Notes under the pieces: generated by a model
Databases searched by the model: none
Told to the model about the DNA's origin: nothing
Seen by the model: the letters and a program-made list of their open reading frames with translations, nothing else
In this document: piece by piece, positions 6,888 through 13,409 of the stretch
How the letters are laid out: each line of letters starts with the position of its first letter
How positions within the stretch are numbered: the stretch's first letter is position 1
Position numbers and translations under genes: made by a program
NCBI GenBank assembly: GCA_002291925.1
Contig: DBAY01000021.1
Location: 1-29,987 of the forward strand
Source: Alphaproteobacteria bacterium UBA998
GTDB lineage: Bacteria; Pseudomonadota; Alphaproteobacteria; Rickettsiales; UBA998
Reading direction: 5' to 3'
Length of the DNA stretch: 29,987 bases

Positions 6888-7499
6888 GTGGTCAGGCTTC
6901 TGATTTTTCTGATTTTGGCGGCGGGGGCATACTTTTTTTGGTATGAGCCTCCAGCGTTGGTATACGCCGATAAGGTACTTGTTTCAAAAGAGCCGCTCCA
7001 GGGTTCTGCTTCCAAGGCCCCGTGGACGTACCAGACCTATCGCGTGGAGGCATTGGCCAGTTTTTCACTCGAAGCGCGCGTGCTGGCCAAGGAACGATAT
7101 TACATTCTGCGGGAATCCGACCTGTCCCCCTATGATCTGGCTCTGGGCTGGATGGAGATGTCACGGCAAAGTGTTGTCGATGCTTCTCGGATTGCCCAGC
7201 GTAACCGTTTTTATTTCTACAAATATAACAACCTCATAAGCCCTGATAGCATGGTACGGATGTCGTCAAACATGCATATCGTTCCTGGCAACGATCACGT
7301 AAAGGGAATACTCAAAAAAATACGTGTGGGGGATATCATTGCCCTTCAGGGCTACCTGGTGCGCATTGAAAGCAAAGATGGGTGGTATTGGGTAAGTTCT
7401 CTCAGCCGGACCGATACGATGGGGGGTGCCTGTGAAGTTGTATGGGTTGAAAATCTGGAAATCAGGACCCACAACTATGGCACACTGCTCATTGAATAG
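6888..7499 (+). CDS. Hypothetical membrane-anchored or secreted protein
   Basis: A 203-residue protein with one N-terminal hydrophobic segment (LLIFLILAAGAYFFW) lacking an obvious signal-peptidase site, so it is probably anchored with the rest in the periplasm. The C-terminal part has a compact conserved-looking core: IVPGNDHVKGILKKIRVGD, then IIALQGYLVRIESKDGWYW and SSLSRTDTMGGACEVVWVE. I do not recognise a named family, although the pattern of GD...LxGYLV followed by SxSRxDxGxGxCE(V) resembles conserved uncharacterised exported proteins. It starts at GTG; an in-frame stop lies just upstream, and GAGG at 6874-6877 is a possible ribosome site. Its base composition is less GC-rich than its neighbours. 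It is followed after 14 nt by the SDR gene. Confidence 0.75.
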   Translation: MVRLLIFLILAAGAYFFWYEPPALVYADKVLVSKEPLQGSASKAPWTYQTYRVEALASFSLEARVLAKERYYILRESDLSPYDLALGWMEMSRQSVVDASRIAQRNRFYFYKYNNLISPDSMVRMSSNMHIVPGNDHVKGILKKIRVGDIIALQGYLVRIESKDGWYWVSSLSRTDTMGGACEVVWVENLEIRTHNYGTLLIE

Positions 7500-7513
7500 T
7501 TTCGGATGATTAA

Positions 7514-8281
7514 ATGGATTCGGTAAATCAGCCCGGCCCGGCGGGCACCGCCCTTATCACCGGTGCGGCCGTGCGCGTCGGGCGCGTGCTGGCCCTGCAT
7601 CTGGCGTCGCAGGGATGGGACGTGCTGATTCACTATCACCATTCGCAGACGGAGGCGGAGGCGCTGGCAGATGAAATTCGCGCGTTGGGCCGCCGCGCCG
7701 CCCTGGCGCAGGCGGATCTGGGGCAGCCGGAGGCCGCCCGAACCATTTTTGCGGCTGCCGCGGATTTGCTCCCCGTCACCACGCTGATTCACAATGCCTC
7801 GCGCTTCGAGCGCGACCAGCTGGCCACGCTCACGCCGGAGGCGATGCGCGCTCATTTTGCGGTCAATGTGGAAACGCCATTGCTGCTGACCCGGGCTTTT
7901 GCCGAGCAGTTTCCCAAAGGCGAGCTGCCGGGCAACGTGATCTGCCTGCTCGATGGCATGATTGGCTGGAGCATCTCGCCTACTTTTCTCTCCTATTCTC
8001 TCAGCCGTCTGGCCCTGCGGGAGGCCTTGCCGCTGCTGGCGCAGGAGCTGGCGCCGCATATCCGCGTCAACGGCATCGCGCTCGGGGCCACCCTGCCGGG
8101 AGAGCAGGACAAACCAACCACCTTCGCCAAGCTGGAATGGACAACGCCGCTGCGCCGGGTCAGCCATCCGGGGGAGGTGTGCGACGCGGTGGACTACCTG
8201 CTGAAGGCCGATGGGGTGACGGGGCAGGTGATCAATCTCAGCGGGGGTATGAACCTTCCGCGTCGCCACGCCGCCGACTGA
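7514..8281 (+). CDS. Short-chain dehydrogenase/reductase, pteridine reductase (FolM)-like
   Basis: A 255-residue cytoplasmic Rossmann-fold NAD(P)H-dependent oxidoreductase. The cofactor motif TGAAVRVGR (residues 16-24) fits the TGxxxRxG form found in pteridine and dihydromonapterin reductases. Asn94 lies in LIHNASRFE. The C-terminal VTGQVINLSGGMNL is a normal SDR end. In FolM-type enzymes an Asp follows the strand where most SDRs carry Ser; here Asp147 in CLLDG fits. The catalytic YxxxK is altered: Tyr161 is followed by Ser-Leu-Ser-Arg165, so Lys is replaced by Arg. It may still work, may be less active, or may have another role. It sits 14 nt after the preceding gene and probably shares its transcript. 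Confidence 0.8.
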   Translation: MDSVNQPGPAGTALITGAAVRVGRVLALHLASQGWDVLIHYHHSQTEAEALADEIRALGRRAALAQADLGQPEAARTIFAAAADLLPVTTLIHNASRFERDQLATLTPEAMRAHFAVNVETPLLLTRAFAEQFPKGELPGNVICLLDGMIGWSISPTFLSYSLSRLALREALPLLAQELAPHIRVNGIALGATLPGEQDKPTTFAKLEWTTPLRRVSHPGEVCDAVDYLLKADGVTGQVINLSGGMNLPRRHAAD

Positions 8282-8306
8282 GGGCTTGATAATCAGCGCC
8301 TTATGT

Positions 8307-8514
8307 TTATCCACATACGGCTTACTGTGTCTTTAGGTTGTTCAGGATGGGTCATTTATGCACGTCGGGCGCGATGCACGGGGTGGAATAACCTTAAAAT
8401 CTATATAAATCAATGAAATGTTCATTGAACAAAATTGCCATGCCAGCCATGAAAATATCGCAACTCTGGTGGTTTAGAGGGCAGAGCTGTGGCTTGCCCA
8501 CAAAGTTATCCACA
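8307..8514. other. DnaA-box cluster with AT-rich stretch; candidate replication origin or DnaA-controlled region
   Basis: Two perfect DnaA boxes, TTATCCACA, lie at 8307-8315 and 8506-8514. Two imperfect ones lie at 8356-8364 (TTATGCACG, one mismatch to TTWTNCACA) and 8494-8502 (TTGCCCACA). All four face the same way. Between them, 8386-8440 is AT-rich and holds a 7-of-8 match to the CtrA box TTAA-N7-TTAA (8394-8408), an IHF-like match (8408-8420) and overlapping palindromes at 8410-8431. The gap 8282-8595 has no convincing gene. Genes on its left (138-6740) read leftwards and those just on its right read rightwards. This fits an origin but also a DnaA-regulated uvrC promoter. Confidence 0.5.
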
Positions 8515-8595
8515 GGCCTTCGGGGGCGCTGGAATGCTGCCAAGGGGCACTATGCGCGAACCGTTGGCGGCAGGCGTCCTGCGTGCCATATATAA

Positions 8596-10449
8596 ATGAT
8601 GCATGACACTGCCCCGCTGATTGGTGCCGACTATATCCGCCATGTCGTGAAAACCCTGCCGCCGTCGCCGGGGGTGTATCGCATGCTCGATGAGAAGGGC
8701 GGCGTGCTTTACGTGGGCAAGGCGAAAAACCTGAAGAACCGCGTCAGCTCCTACGTCAATCCGAGCGGGCTTTCCACGCGCATCATGCGCATGGTGTCGC
8801 TTACCCGCCAGATGGAGATCGTGCAGACCGCCAGCGAGGCGGAGGCGCTGCTGCTGGAAGCCAACCTCATTAAGACGCTGGAGCCGCGCTATAACATCCT
8901 GCTGCGCGACGATAAATCCTACCCCTTCATCCGCCTCACCGACCATGAGTTTCCCCGGCTGGTGAAGCATCGCGGGGCACATAACAAGAAAGAAACCTAT
9001 TTTGGCCCCTTCGCCTCAGCGGGTGCGGTGAACCAGACGCTCGCCGTGCTGCACCGGGCCTTCCTGCTGCGCCCCTGCGCGGACACGGTTTTCAAGAACC
9101 GCACACGCCCTTGCCTGCAATATCAGATCAAGCGCTGCTCTGCGCCCTGCGTGCGCAAGGTGAACCAGGAAGAATATGCCGAGCAGGTGCGGCAGGCCCA
9201 GCGTTTCCTCTCGGGGAAGTCGCGCGAGGTGCAGGAGGAGCTCCTCTCGCGCATGCAGGCGCATAGCGAAGCGGAAGAATATGAGAAGGCCGGGGCGCTG
9301 CGTGATCGCATCCGCGCGCTCACCCAGGTGCAGCAGGAGCATAGCCTGCTCGTGGAGGGGCTGACCGATGCCGATGTCATCGCCATCCATTGCGAGGCGG
9401 GCATGTGCGGCATTCAGATCTTCTTCTTCCGCGGCGGGCAGAATTTCGGCAACCGCTCCTACTTCCCCACCATCAAGCCGGATCATGGGCTGGCGGAGAT
9501 TTTGGAAACCTTCATCGGCCAGTTCTACCAGACGCATCCGGCGCCGCATGAAATCCTGCTCAGCCATGATGTGCCGGACGCGGAGATGCTGGCTGAGGCG
9601 CTCTCGCTCGGCAACCGTTATAAGGTGAAACTCTCCGTACCCCAGCGCGGCCCGCGCAAGCAGGCGGTGGAGCAGGCGCTGAAGAACGCGCAGATGGCGC
9701 TGCGGCTGCATCTCGCCGAGCGGGCGAGCCAGAACAAATTGCTGAAGCTGTTTGCCGAGGTGTTCGGTTTGGTCGATGCGCCGCGCCGCATCGAGGTCTA
9801 TGACAACAGCCATATCAGCGGCCAGCACGCGGTGGGGGCGATGATCGTGGCGGGGCCGGAGGGTTTCGAGAAAAAGCATTACCGCCGCTTCACCATGCGC
9901 AACACCGAGCTGACCCCCGGTGACGACTACGCCATGATGCGCGAGGTGCTGACCCGTCGCCTCGGTCGCCTGCAGACGGAAGATCCCGACAAGACCAACG
10001 GCCTGTGGCCGGATTTCCTGCTGATCGATGGCGGGGCCGGGCATATGCAGGTGGTGGCGCAGGTCTATGAGGAGCTGGGCATCGACGATCTGCCCTTTGC
10101 CTGCATCGCCAAGGGGCCGGACCGCAACGCGGGGCGGGAGCAGTTCTTCGTGGTGGGCAAGGCCGCCTTCCAGCTCCCGCACGATGCGCCAGTGCTGCAT
10201 TACATCCAGCGCCTGCGCGACGAGGCGCACCGCTTCGCCATTTCCTCCCACCGCATGAAGCGCGCCAAGGCGCTGGTGGCCTCACCGCTGGATGCGATTT
10301 CCGGCATCGGCTCCGAGCGCAAGCGCGCCCTGCTCCATCATTTCGGCTCGGCCAAGGGCGTGGAGGCGGCCACGCTGGAGTCCCTCACGCAGGTGCCCGG
10401 CATCAGCCGCGCCGTCGCCAAGCGGATTTACGACCACTTTCATGGATAA
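8596..10449 (+). CDS. uvrC: Excinuclease ABC subunit C
   Basis: A 617-residue nucleotide-excision-repair nuclease making both incisions around a lesion after UvrA and UvrB loading. The N-terminal GIY-YIG domain shows GVY (residues 26-28) and YVG (39-41) with the downstream Arg. A cysteine-rich stretch (CLQYQIKRCSAPC) follows near residue 175. The UVR domain that contacts UvrB contains EEYEKAGALRDRIRAL around residue 230. The RNase H-like endonuclease core has IEVYDNSHISGQHAVG near residue 400. Tandem helix-hairpin-helix motifs close the protein (ISGIGSERKRALL and VPGISRAVAKRIY). The length and all domains are normal. The start is a double ATG; the second ATG is equally possible. Confidence 0.98.
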   Translation: MMHDTAPLIGADYIRHVVKTLPPSPGVYRMLDEKGGVLYVGKAKNLKNRVSSYVNPSGLSTRIMRMVSLTRQMEIVQTASEAEALLLEANLIKTLEPRYNILLRDDKSYPFIRLTDHEFPRLVKHRGAHNKKETYFGPFASAGAVNQTLAVLHRAFLLRPCADTVFKNRTRPCLQYQIKRCSAPCVRKVNQEEYAEQVRQAQRFLSGKSREVQEELLSRMQAHSEAEEYEKAGALRDRIRALTQVQQEHSLLVEGLTDADVIAIHCEAGMCGIQIFFFRGGQNFGNRSYFPTIKPDHGLAEILETFIGQFYQTHPAPHEILLSHDVPDAEMLAEALSLGNRYKVKLSVPQRGPRKQAVEQALKNAQMALRLHLAERASQNKLLKLFAEVFGLVDAPRRIEVYDNSHISGQHAVGAMIVAGPEGFEKKHYRRFTMRNTELTPGDDYAMMREVLTRRLGRLQTEDPDKTNGLWPDFLLIDGGAGHMQVVAQVYEELGIDDLPFACIAKGPDRNAGREQFFVVGKAAFQLPHDAPVLHYIQRLRDEAHRFAISSHRMKRAKALVASPLDAISGIGSERKRALLHHFGSAKGVEAATLESLTQVPGISRAVAKRIYDHFHG

Positions 10450-10493
10450 AAAACAGGCGGAGCGCTTGTTTTATTTGCCGCGTAGCCTGTTTT
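10450..10493 (+). terminator. Hairpin downstream of uvrC, possible weak terminator
   Basis: AAAACAGGC (10450-10458) pairs perfectly with GCCTGTTTT (10485-10493). An alternative inner stem ends in GCTTGTTTTATTT. A further hairpin, GCCTGCCAGAT (10503-10513) with ATCTGGTCAGGC (10532-10543), follows. The T tracts are short, so termination is only probable. Beyond the 10619-10640 direct repeat of CAGTTCCGTG nothing else is evident in this 299-nt gap apart from the promoter before the next gene. Confidence 0.5.
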
Positions 10494-10668
10494 ACTTAAA
10501 AAGCCTGCCAGATTTGTCTCAAATCCTCATGATCTGGTCAGGCATAATTATGATTGTTATTCATTAGCTTGGTAAGAATAGAAAGTCTTTGTTTCAAATG
10601 CATGACAACCGATTATGACAGTTCCGTGTCAGTTCCGTGAAGAGTTCTTTACATGCCCCTGAGGCTGC

Positions 10669-10698
10669 TTGAGGGAGGAGTGTAAGGCGCGTTATAGT
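10669..10698 (+). promoter_or_regulatory. Sigma-70-like promoter for the small gene at 10749
   Basis: TTGAGG at 10669-10674 and TATAGT at 10693-10698 are separated by 18 nt, a good match to the housekeeping pattern. Transcription would start near 10705, giving a leader of about 45 nt that contains GAGGAAGAG before the ATG at 10749. Confidence 0.5.
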
Positions 10699-10748
10699 CG
10701 GCTCATAGGGTAGCGACAGACTGCCCGCACAGAGGAAGAGAAAGATTT

Positions 10749-11000
10749 ATGAGCATTGAATTCGGGGCTTCGGGAGTGGACTTCAGCCAAGTGGCGGGCA
10801 GCCGAAACGCGGTTCTGGCGGCTGTGGCCATGATGAACGGTGATTGCAGCGTGCCGCTACAACAATTCGTGGCCCAGAACAATGCAAAAGCCGCACTGGC
10901 CGGGATGGGGCTTCCTGACATGCAAGTCTGCAATGCGACCGAAGTTGGGTTGGCAACTGGCGGGATTTCCCTCAACCAAGAGCAAGGCCGGGGTGTGTGA
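10749..11000 (+). CDS. Small hypothetical protein (83 aa)
   Basis: An 83-residue protein with no signal peptide or membrane helix. It is rich in Ala, Gly, Asn, Gln and Val and has an amphipathic middle part (NAVLAAVAMMNGDCSVPLQQ). A purine-rich ribosome region (GAGGAAGAG) and a plausible promoter precede it, which argues that it is real even though it is short. I do not recognise a family. The size and composition recall small secreted or assembly-type proteins, but no motif supports a function. It could share a transcript with the gene at 11109, 108 nt downstream. Confidence 0.5.
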   Translation: MSIEFGASGVDFSQVAGSRNAVLAAVAMMNGDCSVPLQQFVAQNNAKAALAGMGLPDMQVCNATEVGLATGGISLNQEQGRGV

Positions 11001-11108
11001 GGCTGTGAGCCATAAAGCGCAGTTGATAGCTTAGTCTCACGGTTTGAACTCTCATATTCCTTTCTCTTTTACAATTTATTGAGAATTGACTACCTATCGT
11101 AGGATGGC

Positions 11109-11507
11109 ATGCAGCAGCATAGTGACATACCTTGGTCAACGCCCGGCATACCGCCTATGAACCAGTGGAAACCCCAGTCCTACAGCTCGAACAGCACGCC
11201 GGTGGAAATCACCGAGCAGTTGCTGGAAGAGAAGGTCGTCATTCTGATGCAGGGCAAGAACGTCTACGGGGATCCCATTTACGCCTATGTTCAGCTAACC
11301 TTGCGCAACCTCTACGGCATGAAACAGGCCGTGCAGAAAGGCGAGAATTTCATGCCGAGCGATTTCGGCACCGTGCTGGCTGCCGGCACGGGGGAGCCGT
11401 CCGCCGAGCTGCGCTCCGAAATGGCCGTCACCTATAACATGTATGACGTCCCCAAGCCCATCGCCCCCAAGGTTGAACTGCCCAAGGCCCCGTCCTGGGA
11501 CGATTGA
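11109..11507 (+). CDS. Hypothetical protein (132 aa)
   Basis: A 132-residue soluble protein. The N-terminus is Gln/Ser/Pro-rich (about 35 residues, probably disordered). The core TEQLLEEKVVILMQGKNV, then YGDPIYAYVQLTLRNLY and FMPSDFGTVLAAGTGEPS looks like a compact conserved domain. The C-terminus is a Pro/Lys tail ending in SWDD. Start ATG 11109 is preceded by AGGAT. I have an impression of similar uncharacterised proteins in other alphaproteobacteria but cannot name a family or function. A repeat-rich 381-nt gap follows. Confidence 0.7.
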   Translation: MQQHSDIPWSTPGIPPMNQWKPQSYSSNSTPVEITEQLLEEKVVILMQGKNVYGDPIYAYVQLTLRNLYGMKQAVQKGENFMPSDFGTVLAAGTGEPSAELRSEMAVTYNMYDVPKPIAPKVELPKAPSWDD

Positions 11508-11615
11508 TTTCTCGGCGACGCTTCCCAGACAAAATGTGTACGGTCAACGGGCGATAGCCATTGCTTGGCATTACCAAGAAAATCCTCATCTTTAGGTGAA
11601 TGGTGCATGGAAGAA

Positions 11616-11841
11616 TGTAACCCCGGCGGATGCCAGGGTCCGACGTATCCTCACAAGGAGCTCGCGCAATGAATGCGGGGTGACAATTACGCGTCATTGC
11701 GAGCGCTAGCGAAGCAATCCAGTCAGCGGCGCTGGATTGCTGCGCTGCTGCGCTCCTCGCCATGACGGAAGCCACATGCGTCATGCTGAACATGTTTTAG
11801 CATCTATTCATAAAAGACCCTGAAACGAGTTCAGGGCGACA
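11616..11841. repeat. Composite of three intergenic palindromic elements (copy 2 of the window-start repeat)
   Basis: The first element pairs TGTAACCCCGGC near 11616 with GCGGGGTGACA near 11676. The second pairs CGTCATTGCGAGCGC...GCAATCCAG (11692-11722) with CTGGATTGC...CGCCATGACG (11732-11767). The third pairs CGTCATGCTGAAC...CATCT (11779-11805) with CCCTGAAAC...GGGCGAC (11818-11841). The segment 11751-11841 repeats the window start (6-95) closely. No gene is seen in 11508-11888; it lies between the convergent ends of the gene at 11109 and thiG. Confidence 0.85.
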
Positions 11842-11888
11842 GCAAGTGGGGTGCCCGTTATTTCCAAGCGGAAAGGCCGTGTAGCCTT

Positions 11889-12698
11889 CTACTCAATATA
11901 CCCAGACTCAGGAGAGGACGCGCTGGCGTAGCGGCGTTTCGGCATGCGGCCGGCGAGGTAGGCTTCGCGGCCGGCTTCCACGGCCAGCTTGAAGGCGCGG
12001 GCCATGCGGACCGGGTCCTTGGCTTCGGCCACGGCGGTATTGAGGAGCACCCCGTCACAGCCCAGCTCCATGGCGATGGCGGCATCCGACGGCGTGCCAA
12101 TGCCCGCATCGACCAGCACGGGGATGGTGGCCTGCTCGGCGATCATGCGCAGATGCAACGGGTTGAGGATGCCAAGCCCGGAGCCGATCGGCGCGGCGAG
12201 CGGCATGATGGCGACGCAGCCGATTTCCTCCAGCCGCACGGCGAGGTTGGGATCGTCCGTGCAGTAGGCCATCACTTCGAAGCCGTCATCGACCAGTTCC
12301 TCGGCGGCTTTCAGCGTCTCCAGCATGTCCGGGTACAGCGTTTCCTTGTCGCCCACCACTTCAAGCTTCACGAGGTTATATCCCCCGGCTTCGCGGGCCA
12401 GGCGCAGCGTGCGCACGGCTTCCTTGGCCGTGTAGCAGCCGGAGGAATTGGGCAGATAGAGATACTGCGCCGGGTCGAGGTAGCCGCTTAGCATTTCGGT
12501 TTTGGAGGCCAACTCCAGCCGTCGTACGGCCACGGTCACCACTTCCACATTCGCCGCTTCGATAGCCGCTTTTGCCACGGCGCTGCTGGCATATTTGCCA
12601 GTGCCCAGCAGTAGGCGCGAGCGGAAGCTGCGCCCAGCAATGGTGAGCGGCAGGTCGGCGCCGGGGGCTTCGGTGTGTTTCAGGGCGGGCAGGGCCAT
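11889..12698 (-). CDS. thiG: Thiazole synthase
   Basis: A 269-residue cytoplasmic TIM-barrel enzyme forming the thiazole phosphate moiety of thiamin from deoxyxylulose phosphate, dehydroglycine and the thiocarboxylate of ThiS. The Schiff-base lysine is Lys111 in NLVKLEVVGD. Phosphate-binding parts include LAAPIGSGLG, VDAGIGTPSDAA and DGVLLNTAVA. The C-terminal about 20 residues are variable. The start codon lies 1 nt after the thiS stop, and a GGAGGAGG ribosome site overlaps the final glycine codons of thiS, so the two are translationally coupled. No thiO, thiE or thiF is beside it, so the rest of the pathway must lie elsewhere. Confidence 0.96.
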   Translation of the reverse strand: MALPALKHTEAPGADLPLTIAGRSFRSRLLLGTGKYASSAVAKAAIEAANVEVVTVAVRRLELASKTEMLSGYLDPAQYLYLPNSSGCYTAKEAVRTLRLAREAGGYNLVKLEVVGDKETLYPDMLETLKAAEELVDDGFEVMAYCTDDPNLAVRLEEIGCVAIMPLAAPIGSGLGILNPLHLRMIAEQATIPVLVDAGIGTPSDAAIAMELGCDGVLLNTAVAEAKDPVRMARAFKLAVEAGREAYLAGRMPKRRYASASSPESGYIE

Positions 12699-12699
12699 C

Positions 12700-12903
12700 T
12701 CATCCTCCTCCGATAAAGCCGACGATCTCGATGCGGTCGCCGTCGCTCAACGGCGTCTCGCCATACTGCGAACGCGGCACGATCTGCTGGTTGCGCTCAA
12801 TGGCGGCCTGGCGGGTATCGAGGCCGAGAAACTCCACCAAGTCGGCGAGGGTGCGGGTGGTATCGGCAAGCGTGCGTGCTTCGCCGTTAATCGTCAATTG
12901 CAT
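12700..12903 (-). CDS. thiS: ThiS sulfur-carrier protein
   Basis: A 67-residue ubiquitin-like protein whose C-terminal glycine is thiocarboxylated and donates sulfur to ThiG. MQLTINGEARTL begins the beta-grasp fold, NQQIVPRSQY is the characteristic central part, and the protein ends in Gly-Gly-Gly. Upstream in-frame Met codons (for example 12930) would add residues not found in the family, so 12903 is preferred although its ribosome site is weak. It is divergent from aroQ with 52 nt between the start codons, which must contain both promoters or lie within longer leaders. Confidence 0.88.
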   Translation of the reverse strand: MQLTINGEARTLADTTRTLADLVEFLGLDTRQAAIERNQQIVPRSQYGETPLSDGDRIEIVGFIGGG

Positions 12904-12955
12904 GCCGGAAAACTTCTTGTTAACGTGCATCAAACCGTTATTCAGGGTCACTATA

Positions 12956-13399
12956 GTGAAAAATATCCTGCTACTCAATGGCCCAAATCTTGGCCTTCTC
13001 GGCAAGCGCGAGCCGGAAATCTACGGCACCACCACGCTGCATGATATTGAGGAAGCCTGCCAGAAGCTGGGGGCGCGGTTGGGCATGATCATTGCCACCC
13101 GCCACAGTAACCACGAGGGCGAGCTGATTGACTGGCTGAACGCCGCTTTTGGGCGTATCCATGGTGTCATCATCAATCCGGGGGGGCTGAGCCATACTTC
13201 CATTTCCCTGCGCGATGCGCTGGCGCTGCTAAAGGTGCCGGTGATCGAGGTGCATCTCTCCAACATTCATGAGCGCGAGGAATTCCGCCGCTTTTCCTAC
13301 ATCTCGGACATCGCCGCCGAGGTGATCATGGGGCATGGTGCGAAGGGCTACGAGATGGCGGTGGAGGCAATGGCCCGCCACCTGCAGAGCAACCCCTGA
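12956..13399 (+). CDS. aroQ: Type II 3-dehydroquinate dehydratase
   Basis: A 147-residue cytoplasmic enzyme dehydrating 3-dehydroquinate to 3-dehydroshikimate in the shikimate pathway; the family forms dodecamers. The N-terminus ILLLNGPNLGLLGKREPEIYG carries the catalytic Tyr and lid Arg; SNHEGELIDWL, INPGGLSHTSISLRDAL and EVHLSNIHEREEFR are the other signatures. The start is GTG at 12956 with AGGG 8 nt upstream, because the protein must begin just before KNILLLNG. Its stop codon overlaps the GAGGAG ribosome site of aat. Confidence 0.94.
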   Translation: MKNILLLNGPNLGLLGKREPEIYGTTTLHDIEEACQKLGARLGMIIATRHSNHEGELIDWLNAAFGRIHGVIINPGGLSHTSISLRDALALLKVPVIEVHLSNIHEREEFRRFSYISDIAAEVIMGHGAKGYEMAVEAMARHLQSNP

Positions 13400-13409
13400 G
13401 GAGCTTCCT

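Noticed and set aside
8338..8355. Possible LexA box (GTTC-N7-GTTC) before uvrC
   Set aside because: GTTC is present at 8340-8343 but the second half reads GTCA, so the match is incomplete.
8413..8595. 60-residue frame upstream of uvrC
   Set aside because: No ribosome site or coding character; it covers the DnaA-box region.
10749..11000. Reb/R-body-like or YjfB-like small protein
   Set aside because: Size and Ala/Gln content recall them, but the characteristic sequence patterns are not present.
11571..11585. CTTGG-CATTA-CCAAG hairpin as a terminator of the 11109 gene
   Set aside because: The stem is only 5 bp and no T run follows on the plus strand.
12904..13005. N-terminal extension of ThiS
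   Set aside because: The residues before MQLTINGE do not belong to the ThiS fold, and the extension runs antisense over the aroQ start.
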